64,000 nt of DNA from Geodermatophilus poikilotrophus (GCF_900111455.1 NZ_FOIE01000006.1:1-64000), one strand, 5' to 3'; positions 9,541-18,019 are shown, counted from the first letter of the stretch. Numbers and translations: made by a program. The notes: generated by a model from the letters alone, not told the origin.

Positions 9541-10638
9541 GTGCGGCACGCGGTCGTCATGGCCGGCGGTTCCGGGACGCGGCTGTGGCCGCTGTCCCGG
9601 GGCGGCCGCCCCAAGCAACTGCTCGACGTCGTCGCCGGCGGGGACGGCGGGGCGCACAGCCTGCTGGCCGAGGCCTTCGCCCGGCTGGAGGCGGTGCTGC
9701 CCGCCGACCGCATCTGGGTCTGCACCGCCGCGCGCTACGGCGAGCAGGTGCGCGCCGCGCTGCCGCAGCTGCGCCCGGACCGGCTGGTCCTCGAGCCGGT
9801 CGCCCGCGACACCGCCAACGCCGTCGGCCTGGCCGCGGCCCTGGTCGCCGACGTCGACCCCGACGCCGAGCTGGCCGTCGTCAGCGCCGACCACGTCATC
9901 CGGCCGGTCGAGCGGTTCGCCGCGGCGCTGACCACCGCCTACGACGCCCTCGCCGCGCGGCCCCGCTCGCTGGTCACCCTGGGCATCCGGCCCACCGCCC
10001 CGGCCACCGGCTTCGGCTACGTGCAGCGCGGCGCGCCGACCGAGGTGCCCGGGGTCGCCGAGGCGGCGTCCTTCCGCGAGAAGCCCGACCGCGCCACCGC
10101 CGAGGCCTACCTCGCCTCGGGGGAGTACCTGTGGAACTCCGGCATGTTCGTCTGGCGGGCCGCGACCGTCCTGCAGGCGCTGGCCGACCACCTGCCCGCC
10201 ACCGCCGAGGGCCTGGCGCGGGTCGTCGCCGTCCCGGCCGGGCCGCAGCGGGACGCCGTCCTGGCCGAGGTCTTCCCGACACTGCCGAAGATCAGCGTCG
10301 ACTACGCCGTCCTGGAGCCCGCGGCGGCCGAGCCCGGCCGGGTGCTGGTCGCCGACCTCGACGTCGACTGGCTCGACGTCGGCTCGTGGCCGGCCCTGGC
10401 GCAGACGCTGGAGCGCGTGGGGGAGGACGCCGTCTCGGGGCTGGCGGTCACCGTCGACAGCGCCGGCAACATCGTCTTCAGCGACGACCCGGACCACCTG
10501 GTGGCCCTCGTCGGCGTCCGCGACAGCGTCGTCGTCCACACCGCCGACGTCACGATGGTCTGCCCGGTGTCCGACGCCGAGCGGGTCAAGCAGCTGCTGG
10601 CCGCCGTCGAGGCGAGGCACGGGTCACGCTTCAGCTGA
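9541..10638 (+). CDS. manC: Mannose-1-phosphate guanylyltransferase
   Basis: This 365-residue enzyme makes GDP-mannose from mannose-1-phosphate and GTP. The nucleotidyl-transfer motif MAGGSGTRLWPLSR is at residues 7-20, LEPVARDTANAVGLAA near 80-95 is the ManC/GMP signature, SADHVI holds the metal-binding Asp, and FREKPD plus ISVDYAVLEP complete the substrate pocket. There is no C-terminal isomerase domain; phosphomannose isomerase is a separate gene at 22.1 kb. It begins one base after the wbbL stop with a GGGGGAG ribosome site inside the end of that gene, so the two are co-transcribed. Confidence 0.93.
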   Translation: MRHAVVMAGGSGTRLWPLSRGGRPKQLLDVVAGGDGGAHSLLAEAFARLEAVLPADRIWVCTAARYGEQVRAALPQLRPDRLVLEPVARDTANAVGLAAALVADVDPDAELAVVSADHVIRPVERFAAALTTAYDALAARPRSLVTLGIRPTAPATGFGYVQRGAPTEVPGVAEAASFREKPDRATAEAYLASGEYLWNSGMFVWRAATVLQALADHLPATAEGLARVVAVPAGPQRDAVLAEVFPTLPKISVDYAVLEPAAAEPGRVLVADLDVDWLDVGSWPALAQTLERVGEDAVSGLAVTVDSAGNIVFSDDPDHLVALVGVRDSVVVHTADVTMVCPVSDAERVKQLLAAVEARHGSRFS

Positions 10639-10647
10639 GGGCGCCGA

Positions 10648-10653
10648 TAGCCT
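10648..10653 (+). promoter_or_regulatory. Leaderless -10 box (TAGCCT) of the SDR gene
   Basis: TAGCCT ends 7 bases before the GTG at 10661, in the 22-base gap after manC. The gap has no Shine-Dalgarno sequence, so the SDR is probably transcribed from its own leaderless promoter. Confidence 0.6.
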
Positions 10654-10660
10654 CCGGGCC

Positions 10661-11431
10661 GTGAAGAACTTCGACGTCGCTGCTGTCGTCTCCGGTGGGG
10701 CCTCCGGCCTCGGCGCGGCCACCGTCCGGGCGCTGACCGCCCGCGGGGCCGCCGTGACCGTCCTCGACCTGCAGGAGGAGAAGGGGCGGGAGCTCGCCGC
10801 CGAGCTCGGCGGGCACACCACCTTCGTGCGCACTGACGTCACCGACGCCGACTCGGTGCAGGCGGCGATCGAGGACGCGTCCGGCAAGGACCGGCCGCTG
10901 CGGATCGCGGTCAACTGCGCCGGCATCGGCTGGGCGCAGCGCACCGTCGGCAGGGGCAACGTCCCCCACGACCTCGACCCGTTCGTCCGCACCGTCATGG
11001 TCAACCTGGTCGGCACCTTCAACGTGCTGCGGCTGGCGGCCGCCGCGATGGCCGCCACCGAGCCGGAGGAGGGCGGCGAGCGCGGCGTCGTCGTGAACAC
11101 CGCCTCGATCGCCGCCTACGACGGGCAGATCGGGCAGGTGGCCTACGCGGCGTCCAAGGGCGGCATCGTCGGCATGACCCTGCCGGCGGCGCGCGACCTG
11201 TCCAGCGTCGGCGTCCGGGTCTGCACGATCGCCCCCGGGCTCGTGGACACCCCCCTGCTGGGCAGCCTGCCGGAGGAGGCGCGGCAGGCGCTGGCGGCGG
11301 GCATACCCTTCCCGAAGCGCCTCGGCCGCCCGGAGGACTTCGCGCAGCTGGCCGTGGACCTCGTCGAGCACGGCTACCTCAACGGCGAGGTGATCCGGAT
11401 GGACGGCGCGCTGCGGATGGCACCTCGCTGA
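10661..11431 (+). CDS. SDR oxidoreductase, 3-hydroxyacyl-CoA dehydrogenase-like
   Basis: A 256-residue short-chain dehydrogenase. The cofactor motif GGASGLG is at residues 12-18, NCAGIG near 86-91, the catalytic Ser in NTASIAAYDG and the YAASK dyad near 163-167; an Asp ending strand two (VLDLQ) suggests NAD(H). The GQIGQVAYAASKGG stretch and the DTPLL loop match type II 3-hydroxyacyl-CoA dehydrogenases (HSD17B10 group) more than FabG. It is probably a lipid or branched-chain acyl-CoA oxidation enzyme. I do not recall an SDR here in the mycobacterial order, so it looks like a lineage-specific insertion between manC and rmlA. Confidence 0.85.
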   Translation: MKNFDVAAVVSGGASGLGAATVRALTARGAAVTVLDLQEEKGRELAAELGGHTTFVRTDVTDADSVQAAIEDASGKDRPLRIAVNCAGIGWAQRTVGRGNVPHDLDPFVRTVMVNLVGTFNVLRLAAAAMAATEPEEGGERGVVVNTASIAAYDGQIGQVAYAASKGGIVGMTLPAARDLSSVGVRVCTIAPGLVDTPLLGSLPEEARQALAAGIPFPKRLGRPEDFAQLAVDLVEHGYLNGEVIRMDGALRMAPR

Positions 11432-11476
11432 CGAGGTGCTGCTGACGACCGATCCCTCTTCCCCGGGGAGCACCAC

Positions 11477-12406
11477 CTGAGCACCACCACGCTGGACGCC
11501 CCGGCGTTCACCGACGTCTGGCGGCCGGACTGGCCGCTGGACCTCCGGCGCACCCTCTTCCCGCACCAGCGCAGCACCGGTGACCCGGCCCTGCGCCACG
11601 TCGACGACGGCTGCTGGCGGGTCGTCAGCACGCCCGACGGCCCCGCGACCGTGCACCTCACCGTCTGCGGCGGCGAGGTGCGGGTGTCGGCGTGGGGGCC
11701 CGGTGCCGAGCGCGCCGGGGCGGCGGTGCCCGCGTGGCTGGGGGCGGAGGACCGCCCCGAGGAGTTCGACCCGGGCAGTCACCCGCTGCTCGCCCGCGTG
11801 CACCGCGCCTCGCCGTGGCTGCGGCTGGGCCGCACCGGGTGCACCTGGGACGCGCTGGTGCCCGCCGTCCTCGAGCAGAAGGTCACCGTCATCGAGGCGC
11901 ACCGCGTCTGGCGGGCGCTGCTGCGGCTGGCCGGCGAGCCGGCGCCGGGCCCGGCCCCCGAGGGGATGCGCGTACCCCCCACCCCGCAGCGGGTGCTGGC
12001 GGTGACCGACTGGGAGTGGCACCGCTGCGGCCTGGACGGCGCCCGCCGCCGGGCGCTGCGGGCCGTGGCGAGCGTCGCCGCCCGGCTGGAGCCGGGGGAG
12101 GCCGTGGACTGCCCGGACCTGCGGCGCCGGCTGCAGACGGTGCCCGGCATCGGCGTCTGGACGGCGGCCGAGGTGGTGCAGCGGGTGTTCGGCTGCCCGG
12201 ACACGGTCAGCTACGGCGACTACCACCTGAAGAACCTGGTCGGCTGGTCGCTGGCCGGCCGCAGGACCGACGACGATGGGATGATGGAGCTGCTCGAGCC
12301 CTGGCGGGGGCAGCGCCAGCGCGTCGTCCGGCTGCTGGGCATCGGCGGCAGCCGCCCGCCCAGGCGCGGCCCGCGCAACGCCCCGACGAACTACCGCCGG
12401 ATCTGA
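11477..12406 (+). CDS. AlkA-like DNA-3-methyladenine glycosylase with an apparent CTG start
   Basis: A base-excision repair protein of the helix-hairpin-helix superfamily. The hairpin (LQTVPGIGVWTAAEVVQ) and the following SYGDYHLKNLVGW, carrying the candidate catalytic Asp, lie near residues 215-260. The first ATG/GTG in this frame is GTG 11651, but coding sequence continues 58 codons upstream (DWPLDLRRTLFPHQRS, then GCWRVVSTPDGPATVHL), and the frame from the SDR stop contains no ATG, GTG or TTG. CTG at 11477 has a GGGGAG site six bases before it and would start L/M-STTTLDAP. The substrate (alkylated purine) is inferred from the family. It converges on rmlA with a 16-base gap. Confidence 0.78.
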   Translation: MSTTTLDAPAFTDVWRPDWPLDLRRTLFPHQRSTGDPALRHVDDGCWRVVSTPDGPATVHLTVCGGEVRVSAWGPGAERAGAAVPAWLGAEDRPEEFDPGSHPLLARVHRASPWLRLGRTGCTWDALVPAVLEQKVTVIEAHRVWRALLRLAGEPAPGPAPEGMRVPPTPQRVLAVTDWEWHRCGLDGARRRALRAVASVAARLEPGEAVDCPDLRRRLQTVPGIGVWTAAEVVQRVFGCPDTVSYGDYHLKNLVGWSLAGRRTDDDGMMELLEPWRGQRQRVVRLLGIGGSRPPRRGPRNAPTNYRRI

Positions 12407-12422
12407 GGCGCCGGGCGGGCGC

Positions 12423-13295
12423 TCAGAGGACGGGGTCGTCGAGCAGGCGCAGCAGGTAGTCGCCGTAGCCGCTCCTGCCCAGCGGCTCGGCGGCGCGGCG
12501 CAGGCCGTCGTCGTCCAGCCAGCCCTGCCGCCAGGCGACCTCCTCGATGCAGCCGATCTTGAGCCCCTGCCGCTCCTCGACCACCGACACGAACTCGGTG
12601 GCCTGGCGCAGCGAGGCGAAGGTGCCGGTGTCCAGCCAGGCCGTGCCGCGGTCGAGGACGGTCACGGTGAGCCGGCCCTGGTGCAGGTAGTGCTCGTTGA
12701 CCGCGGTGATCTCCAGCTCGCCGCGGGCGCTGGGCCGGATGCTGCGCGCCACGTCGACCACCGACGACTCGTAGAAGTACAGCCCCGGGACGGCGTAGGA
12801 GCTCTTCGGCGTGGCCGGCTTCTCCTCGATGGAGAGCACGCGGCGGTCGGCGTCGAAGTCCACGACGCCGTAGTCCTGCGGGTTGGCCACGTGGTAGGCG
12901 AACACGTGCCCGCCGTCGGGGTCGGGCAGCCGGCCCAGTGCCGTGCCCAGGCCCGCGCCGTAGAAGATGTTGTCGCCGAGCACCAGGGCCACCGACCGGT
13001 CGCCGACGAACTCCGCGCCGATGAGGAAGGCCTGGGCCAGTCCCTCGGGCCGTGGCTGGACGGCGTACTCGATGCGCATGCCCAGCCGGGTGCCGTCGCC
13101 CAGCAGCGCGCGGAACGCATCCTGGTCGCCGGGCGTGGTGATCACCAGGACCTCGCGGACGCCGGCCATCATCAGCGTCGAGAGCGGGTAGTAGACCATC
13201 GGCTTGTCGTAGACCGGCATCAGCTGCTTGCTGACCGCCTGCGTGATCGGGAACAGACGGCTCCCGGTGCCCCCGGCCAGGATGATGCCCCGCAT
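12423..13295 (-). CDS. rmlA: Glucose-1-phosphate thymidylyltransferase
   Basis: This 290-residue enzyme makes dTDP-glucose, the first step to dTDP-rhamnose, the donor for Wbb[19 protein letters not shown] at the N-terminus is the nucleotide-binding signature, with [11 protein letters not shown] near 31-41, LGDNIFYG near 107-114, IEEKP near 158 and WLDTGT near 220, all hallmark RmlA motifs. Length is exactly typical. The ATG at 13295 is chosen because it begins the family consensus and because a TAGCGT box lies 8 bases upstream; the open frame to 13349 is not conserved. rmlB, C and D are not in the window. Confidence 0.95.
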   Translation of the reverse strand: MRGIILAGGTGSRLFPITQAVSKQLMPVYDKPMVYYPLSTLMMAGVREVLVITTPGDQDAFRALLGDGTRLGMRIEYAVQPRPEGLAQAFLIGAEFVGDRSVALVLGDNIFYGAGLGTALGRLPDPDGGHVFAYHVANPQDYGVVDFDADRRVLSIEEKPATPKSSYAVPGLYFYESSVVDVARSIRPSARGELEITAVNEHYLHQGRLTVTVLDRGTAWLDTGTFASLRQATEFVSVVEERQGLKIGCIEEVAWRQGWLDDDGLRRAAEPLGRSGYGDYLLRLLDDPVL

Positions 13296-13303
13296 GCCCG
13301 GCG

Positions 13304-13309
13304 ACGCTA
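13304..13309 (-). promoter_or_regulatory. Leaderless -10 box (TAGCGT) of rmlA
   Basis: On the minus strand TAGCGT ends 8 bases before the rmlA ATG. It lies in the 29-base gap after the cofE stop, which shows rmlA can be expressed apart from the F420 genes. Confidence 0.6.
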
Positions 13310-13324
13310 CCGGCGCGGCGGAGC

Positions 13325-14449
13325 TCAGGACGCAGGCGACCCGAGCCACAACCTGCCGACCAGCGAGCTCCCGCCGGGGGTGCCCACCGGCTCCCAGCGG
13401 GTCGTCCAGCCCTCGGCGTGCAGCTGCACGACGACCGCACCGACCAGCGCCCCGAGGTTCAGCGCGGCGGTCGTGGTGGCCCGCTCCGGCAGGTGCACGT
13501 CGACCACGCCGTCGCCCTCGCCGCCGTAGCGGATGACCACCGGGAACTCCGGCAGGGCCGCGGTCGCCACCCGGAAGGCGGCGGCGACGGCGTCGAGCTC
13601 GCCGTCGCGGGGGACCAGGTCCCCGCCGGGCACCCGCGTGGCCACCAGGTCGCGGCTGCCGTAGGGGAACAGGTCGCCGGGCCCGAGGCGGACCAGCGGC
13701 CGGGTGCCGGCGTCCTCGGCCGGCGGGTCGAACGGCAGCCCGCGGACGACGGCCACCGGGATGCCGGCCAGCTTGCCCTTCACCAGGTCCGCGGCAGCGG
13801 CCAGCTCGTCGACGAGGGCCACCTGGGTGGTCTCCAGCCGGTTGCCGTGGGCGTCGACCGCGCCGCGGTGGTCGACCAGCGCGGGGATGCCGGCCGAACC
13901 GACGGCGACGTCGGTCAGTCCGTCCCGCCAGGTGCGGCCGAAGGTGTCACTGACGATGACCGCGACCTCGACGCCGAGCAGCCCGCGCAGCCGGTCGCGC
14001 AGGGCCCGGGCCGAGGCGTCGGCGTCCTCGGGGAGCAGCACCAGCGCGTCGCCGGACACGTTGGAGGCGTCGATCCCGGCCGCCGCGACCACCCAGCCCT
14101 GCGGCGTCTCGACGATCTTCAGCGGGCCGCGCCGGGCGACCACGCGCACCGTCTCCGCGTCGATCGCCCGCTGCCGCACGGCCTCCCGGTCCTCACCGGG
14201 CGCGACGGGCACCAGCCGGCCCTCGACCTTGGACACCACCTTGGAGGTGACGACGACGACGTCGCCGTCGGCCAGCCAGGGCGCCGCACCGGCCACCGCC
14301 GCGGCGAGGTCGTCGCCGGGGGCGAACTCCGGCAGCCCGGCGACCGGGTGGACCGAGATCCCATCCGGGACCCCGGGGGGTGGCGCCCCTGCAGGGCCCC
14401 GCCGCGAGCCTGCGAGCGGTGGGGGGCAGGGGGGTCCTTTCTCAGGCAC
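13325..14449 (-). CDS. fbiB: Coenzyme F420-0:L-glutamate ligase (CofE/FbiB type) with short C-terminal extension
   Basis: Adds gamma-linked glutamates to F420-0. The CofE domain starts near [18 protein letters not shown] and shows [32 protein letters not shown] and [17 protein letters not shown], all family landmarks. Mycobacterial FbiB carries a nitroreductase-like domain of about 200 residues; here only about 100 residues follow, so that domain is shortened. The only start codon that keeps the conserved N-terminus is GTG 14449, which overlaps the end of cofD by eight bases; its first 20 or so codons are a copy of the dispersed palindromic repeat and read as Pro/Gly/Arg-rich sequence. Start confidence is therefore low although the gene call is firm. 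Confidence 0.85.
   Translation of the reverse strand: MPEKGPPCPPPLAGSRRGPAGAPPPGVPDGISVHPVAGLPEFAPGDDLAAAVAGAAPWLADGDVVVVTSKVVSKVEGRLVPVAPGEDREAVRQRAIDAETVRVVARRGPLKIVETPQGWVVAAAGIDASNVSGDALVLLPEDADASARALRDRLRGLLGVEVAVIVSDTFGRTWRDGLTDVAVGSAGIPALVDHRGAVDAHGNRLETTQVALVDELAAAADLVKGKLAGIPVAVVRGLPFDPPAEDAGTRPLVRLGPGDLFPYGSRDLVATRVPGGDLVPRDGELDAVAAAFRVATAALPEFPVVIRYGGEGDGVVDVHLPERATTTAALNLGALVGAVVVQLHAEGWTTRWEPVGTPGGSSLVGRLWLGSPAS
14382..14441 (-). repeat. Dispersed palindromic repeat, copy 1 (inside the apparent fbiB N-terminus)
   Basis: Reads on the minus strand directly after the cofD TGA, from GAAAGGACCCC to GGGGCGCC, with the core CGCTCGCAGGCTCG. About 85% identical by eye to copy 2. It is the only copy that falls inside an apparent coding frame. 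Confidence 0.85.
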
Positions 14450-15401
14450 GGGCGGCGTCGAGCGCGGCCCGTGCCATCGCCGCGGTCGCCTCGGGGGAGG
14501 ACATGAGCAGCGGGACGGCGCGGACGTCGACACCGGGGACGTCGGCGCGGTCGCCGGTGTGCACCAGCCAGGCGTCGAGCAGCCCGCCGGCGGAGCGGGC
14601 GCCGTAGTGCCGCCCGACCCCCTCGGCGCTGACCTCGACGCCGAGGACCGGCAGGCAGCGGTCGGCCATCCCGCGCACCACCGCGCCCGAGACGATCGGG
14701 GAGACGCCCACGACCTGGCCCCGGGTCGCCAGCAGCGCCTGCCGCAGCCCGGGGACGCCCAGGATGGTGCCGACCGACACCACCGGGTTCGACGGCGCCA
14801 GCAGCACCGCGTCGGCGCCGGCGAACGCCTCCACCACCCCGGGGGCCGGCTTCGCGGCGTCCACCCCCACCTGCACGAAGGCGCGGGCCTCGGGCTCGGC
14901 GCGGTGCCGCACCCACCACTCCTGGAAGTGCACCGCCTGCTGCCGCCCGGTCCCCGGGTCAGCGACCACGACGTGGGTCTCCACCCGCTGGTCGCTCATC
15001 GGCAGCAGCTCCACGCCCGGCTGCCAGCGGTCGGCGAGCGCCGCGGTCACCTGGGACAGCGGGTAGCCGGCGTCGAGCATCCGGGTGCGCACCAGGTGGG
15101 TGGCCAGGTCGCGGTCGCCCAGGCCGAACCAGGTCGGCTCGGCCCCGTAGGCGGCCAGCTCCTCCTTGACCGTCCAGCTCTCGCCGGCCCGGCCCCACCC
15201 CCGCTCGGGGTCGATGCCGCCGCCGAGGGTGTACATCACGGTGTCGAGGTCCGGGCAGATGCGCAGCCCGTGCACCGTCACGTCGTCCCCGGTGTTGACC
15301 ACCGCGGTGAGCCGCGCACCGGGCGCGGCCGCGCGGAGTCCGGCCAGGAACCGGGCCCCGCCGACCCCTCCGGCGAGGACGACGATGTGCACGAAAGTCA
15401 T
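14442..15401 (-). CDS. fbiA: 2-phospho-L-lactate/phosphoenolpyruvate transferase of F420 synthesis
   Basis: CofD/FbiA joins the lactyl- or enolpyruvyl-guanosine diphosphate donor to the deazaflavin FO, giving (dehydro-)F420-0. The 319-residue protein begins [18 protein letters not shown], the glycine-rich GDP-binding signature, followed by [28 protein letters not shown] (pieces: [11 protein letters not shown] and [11 protein letters not shown]), [11 protein letters not shown] and [14 protein letters not shown], all conserved in FbiA. The start at 15401 matches the family; the upstream extension to 15470 runs into the whiB2 promoter region. It lies upstream of and overlaps fbiB, as in M. tuberculosis, and is divergent from whiB2. 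Confidence 0.94.
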   Translation of the reverse strand: MTFVHIVVLAGGVGGARFLAGLRAAAPGARLTAVVNTGDDVTVHGLRICPDLDTVMYTLGGGIDPERGWGRAGESWTVKEELAAYGAEPTWFGLGDRDLATHLVRTRMLDAGYPLSQVTAALADRWQPGVELLPMSDQRVETHVVVADPGTGRQQAVHFQEWWVRHRAEPEARAFVQVGVDAAKPAPGVVEAFAGADAVLLAPSNPVVSVGTILGVPGLRQALLATRGQVVGVSPIVSGAVVRGMADRCLPVLGVEVSAEGVGRHYGARSAGGLLDAWLVHTGDRADVPGVDVRAVPLLMSSPEATAAMARAALDAARA

Positions 15402-15518
15402 CGTGCCCGATGGGCACTTGTCCACTGTTCGCCGGGCGTGTCGAGGTGTGCAGCGAGAAGTGACGAACACCGTGTGACTGCCGGGGCTGGTGTGACGTGG
15501 CGCTTACACCGGGCGGAG

Positions 15519-15548
15519 TTGACGCCCCCACAACGACACGCGTGTAAT
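15519..15548 (+). promoter_or_regulatory. Candidate sigma-70 promoter of whiB2
   Basis: TTGACG (15519-15524) and TGTAAT (15543-15548) are separated by 18 bases, about 85 bases before the whiB2 ATG. This is the best -35/-10 pair in the window. Two TGTGAC half-sites (near 15474 and 15491) and a TTACAC (15504-15509) lie just upstream. Confidence 0.55.
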
Positions 15549-15633
15549 TCCCGCGGTGTCAACGAGTGCCGAGCGGCCCGGGAACGTCCCGTGGAACGCA
15601 CATCGGGACGGCAGCGAGAGGGGACGCATCGTC

Positions 15634-15972
15634 ATGGCAGAGGTCTCGTGGTTGAGCGACTACGTCAGCGCGTCGGAGCGGACCGCCGACCGCGGCCCGG
15701 CGGGCCACGAGCAGGGCTTCGCGGGCCTGTGGAGCATGGGCCTGGCGGCCGAGGCCCAGTCCTGGCAGGAGCGCGCCCTGTGCGCCGAGACCGACCCCGA
15801 GGCGTTCTTCCCGGAGAAGGGTGGCTCCACCCGCGAGGCCAAGAAGATCTGCACCGGCTGCGAGGTCAAGGCCGAGTGCCTCGAGTACGCGCTGGCCAAC
15901 GACGAGCGCTTCGGCATCTGGGGCGGGCTCTCCGAGCGTGAGCGCCGCCGGCTGCGCCGCCGCGCGGGCTGA
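15634..15972 (+). CDS. whiB2: WhiB-family Fe-S transcriptional regulator (WhiB2/WhmD type)
   Basis: A 112-residue regulator. Four cluster-binding cysteines are visible at residues 50, 73, 76 and 82 (C-X22-C-X2-C-X5-C), followed by the GIWGG turn at 94-98 and an Arg-rich tail (RERRRLRRRAG) for DNA or sigma-factor contact. WhiB2/WhmD proteins control septation and sporulation-type cell division. Position next to the divergent fbiA-fbiB pair is the same as in M. tuberculosis, which supports the WhiB2 assignment. ATG 15634 has a GAGAGGGG ribosome site; the frame is open upstream to 15556 but that part holds promoter sequence. A dispersed repeat begins right after its TGA. Confidence 0.92.
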   Translation: MAEVSWLSDYVSASERTADRGPAGHEQGFAGLWSMGLAAEAQSWQERALCAETDPEAFFPEKGGSTREAKKICTGCEVKAECLEYALANDERFGIWGGLSERERRRLRRRAG

Positions 15973-16030
15973 GAAGGGACCCCCTGCCCCCCGCCGCTCG
16001 CAGGCTCGCGGCGGGACCCTGCTGGGGGCC
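15973..16030 (+). repeat. Dispersed palindromic repeat, copy 2 (after whiB2)
   Basis: Starts directly after the whiB2 stop, from GAAGGGACCCCC to CTGGGGGCC, with the core CGCTCGCAGGCTCGCGGCGGG. The outer GC arms can pair, so it may also act as a terminator. Confidence 0.85.
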
Positions 16031-16076
16031 GAGCCGCCCGCACACAGCGCCGTGTGACACCACCCCGAGCTGTTCC

Positions 16077-16109
16077 CACAGCCGCCGACGGACCCCGTCG
16101 GCGGCTGTG
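16077..16109 (+). terminator. Strong hairpin terminator downstream of whiB2
   Basis: A perfect 15-bp stem (16077-16091 with 16095-16109) with a 3-base loop, followed by a short T-rich stretch (GTGTTGTTC). It separates whiB2 from the hypothetical gene starting at 16124. Confidence 0.75.
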
Positions 16110-16123
16110 GTGTTGTTCGGGGC

Positions 16124-16942
16124 GTGGCGACCCCGGGTGTGCGCACCGTGAGCGGCCGGACCGGCGTGGTGCGCGAGCTCCGCGCGGCCGGCCCGCTGCT
16201 CGCGGCGCTGCACGCCCCGGTGACCGCCCGCCCTCCCTGGCTGACCGCCGCGCTGGCCCTCGTCGCCGGCCCCCGACCCGTCGCCGTCGTGGTCGACCCG
16301 CCCGGCGGCACGGGTGCCCCGCGGGCGCTCGCGACCCTGGTCCTGCGCGGCGGCCCGCGGCTCACCGTCACGCTGCTCGGCGACGGCCTGCCGGTGCCCG
16401 GCGGCGCGGCCCCGGCCCGACTGCCGGCCCGGGACGACGCCGCTGCCGAGCGGCTGGCGGCCGGCGTGCTGGACCTGCTCGACCGGGTGCGCCGGCCCTG
16501 GACGCTGCGGCTGGCCGGGTTGCCCCTGGGCGACCCCACGCTGCGCGCGATCGGCCGGCTGCGGCCCCAGGCGGCGTTCGCCAACGCCCGCAGCGCCCGC
16601 CTCGTCGACACCCTCGGCGAGGCCGGTCCGGTGCGCCGCACCCGGGACCCCGCCGAGGTCGAGCGCCGGCTGCCCGAGCTGCTGGCCGCAGAGCCCGACC
16701 GCCGGGTCCGCACCGCGCTGCGGGTGGCCACCCGGCTGCACGCCGCGATCGGCCAGGTCGAGCTCGCCACGGTGGCCGACGGCGACCGGCTGCGAGCCGG
16801 ACTGCTGACGCTGGTCGACGGCGCCGACCGGCGGCCGTGGTGGGCCACCCCGGATGCCGGCCTGCGCACCGAGATGGGCGCGCCGCTGGTCTCGCTCACC
16901 CTGCCCGGTGGCGGGCCCGCGGCGCTGCTGCGCCGGCGGTGA
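16124..16942 (+). CDS. Conserved-looking hypothetical protein
   Basis: A 272-residue protein that I do not recognise. It is soluble, Ala/Arg/Leu-rich, with no signal peptide, membrane segment or obvious catalytic motif. Alternating strands and helices, such as PRPVAVVVDPP, PRLTVTLLGDG and PWTLRLAGLPLG, suggest an alpha/beta fold, perhaps a degenerate acyltransferase, but this is a guess. GTG 16124 is 14 bases after the whiB2 terminator hairpin. Strong third-position GC bias across the whole frame supports it as coding. It converges with the membrane protein gene at 17009. Confidence 0.6.
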   Translation: MATPGVRTVSGRTGVVRELRAAGPLLAALHAPVTARPPWLTAALALVAGPRPVAVVVDPPGGTGAPRALATLVLRGGPRLTVTLLGDGLPVPGGAAPARLPARDDAAAERLAAGVLDLLDRVRRPWTLRLAGLPLGDPTLRAIGRLRPQAAFANARSARLVDTLGEAGPVRRTRDPAEVERRLPELLAAEPDRRVRTALRVATRLHAAIGQVELATVADGDRLRAGLLTLVDGADRRPWWATPDAGLRTEMGAPLVSLTLPGGGPAALLRRR

Positions 16943-16948
16943 CGATGA

Positions 16949-16976
16949 GGGGCGGCCCCGTCCACGGCGCCGCCCC
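16949..16976. terminator. Possible bidirectional terminator hairpin
   Basis: GGGGCGGC (16949-16956) and GCCGCCCC (16969-16976) form an 8-bp stem with a 12-base loop in the 66-base gap between convergent genes. Modest in length, so tentative. Confidence 0.4.
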
Positions 16977-17008
16977 GACCCTGCGCGGCGGCGGGCCGGC
17001 GACCCGGC

Positions 17009-18019
17009 TCAGCCGGCGTACCGGACGGCGTTGAGTCCCGGCTCGTCGACGCTGGCGGCGCGGTCGGTGCCGAGGAACAGCGTGCCCTCGGCGGCCGCCG
17101 CGCCGTTGCGGACCGGCCCGGCGGGGGAGACGGTGACCGTCAGGTCGTACCCCCGCCCGGTGTAGGCCGGCGCGCTGCCGATCGGCCGCGTGTAGGTGGG
17201 GAAGCGGCCGGTCAGCCGGAGGTCGCGGCCGTCCCTCGTCACGGTGAGGGCAGGAGCGGGCAGGTCGGCGTGCTCGGTCCGCGACCGCACGCAGCCCGCG
17301 GCGGCGGGGTCGGTGGGCGGCTCGAGGGCCAGGCAGTTCCAGGTCGGCAGCCGCAGGTGGGCCAGCGCCGTCCGCCCGTCCCCGGCCGCGGTCACGCTCA
17401 CCGACGGGTAGGCCACCGTCGTCCCCACGGCCTGCCGCTCGACGACGATGCCGCCGAACGCCAGCCGGGCCACCACGCCGTCCTCGCCCAGCGGCACCGA
17501 CCGGTCGGCCAGCACCCCCGCGCCGCCCTCGCCCGGCAGCGGGTCCACGGGCACGGCAGGCAGCGCCGGGGAGGTGGCCGGGGCCGGGGTGGTGCCCACC
17601 GGCGGGGGCGGCGCCACCGGGCCGGGAGCGGGGGTGCGCGGCGGGTCGCCCCCGTCGCGGGTCGCCACCGCCACGCCGGCCAGCGCGGCCACCAGGACCA
17701 GCCCGGCCGCCGCCATGCCGGCCAGCGCGCGGCGGCTGCCGCCCGGCGTGCCGGCAGGCTCGCCGCCGACGTCCGCCACGGGTGCGGCGACCGGCGCGGG
17801 GAGGGCGCCGGGCGTGCCGGGCGGGCTCTGGAGGAAGCGCGGGAGGTCGTCGTCCGGCCAGCGCGATGCGGGGCGGGCGGGCGCCGCCGGTTCCCGCCTC
17901 GGGCGGGGAGGGGACGGGTTCCGCGGCCGGGTCAGCGCCACCGCGGCCAGGCCGGCCAGCGCCAGCAGCGCCAGGGCCAGCACGACCCAGGGGACGGCGG
18001 CCGGCGCGGAGGAGTCCAT
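17009..18019 (-). CDS. Two-segment membrane protein with Pro-rich linker and extracytoplasmic domain
   Basis: A 336-residue protein. One hydrophobic segment lies at residues 9-29 and a second near 98-118 (LAGMAAAGLVLVAALAGVAVA); the stretch between is Pro/Arg-rich. After the second segment comes a Pro/Ala/Thr-rich linker and a beta-rich domain of about 160 residues with two cysteines (WNCLAL and GCVRSR) that could form a disulfide outside the membrane. The domain's FGGIVVERQAVGTTVAYPSVSV style resembles secreted ligand-binding folds but matches no family I know. No operon partner is evident; the metallopeptidase-like gene upstream is separated by a repeat copy. Confidence 0.6.
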   Translation of the reverse strand: MDSSAPAAVPWVVLALALLALAGLAAVALTRPRNPSPPRPRREPAAPARPASRWPDDDLPRFLQSPPGTPGALPAPVAAPVADVGGEPAGTPGGSRRALAGMAAAGLVLVAALAGVAVATRDGGDPPRTPAPGPVAPPPPVGTTPAPATSPALPAVPVDPLPGEGGAGVLADRSVPLGEDGVVARLAFGGIVVERQAVGTTVAYPSVSVTAAGDGRTALAHLRLPTWNCLALEPPTDPAAAGCVRSRTEHADLPAPALTVTRDGRDLRLTGRFPTYTRPIGSAPAYTGRGYDLTVTVSPAGPVRNGAAAAEGTLFLGTDRAASVDEPGLNAVRYAG

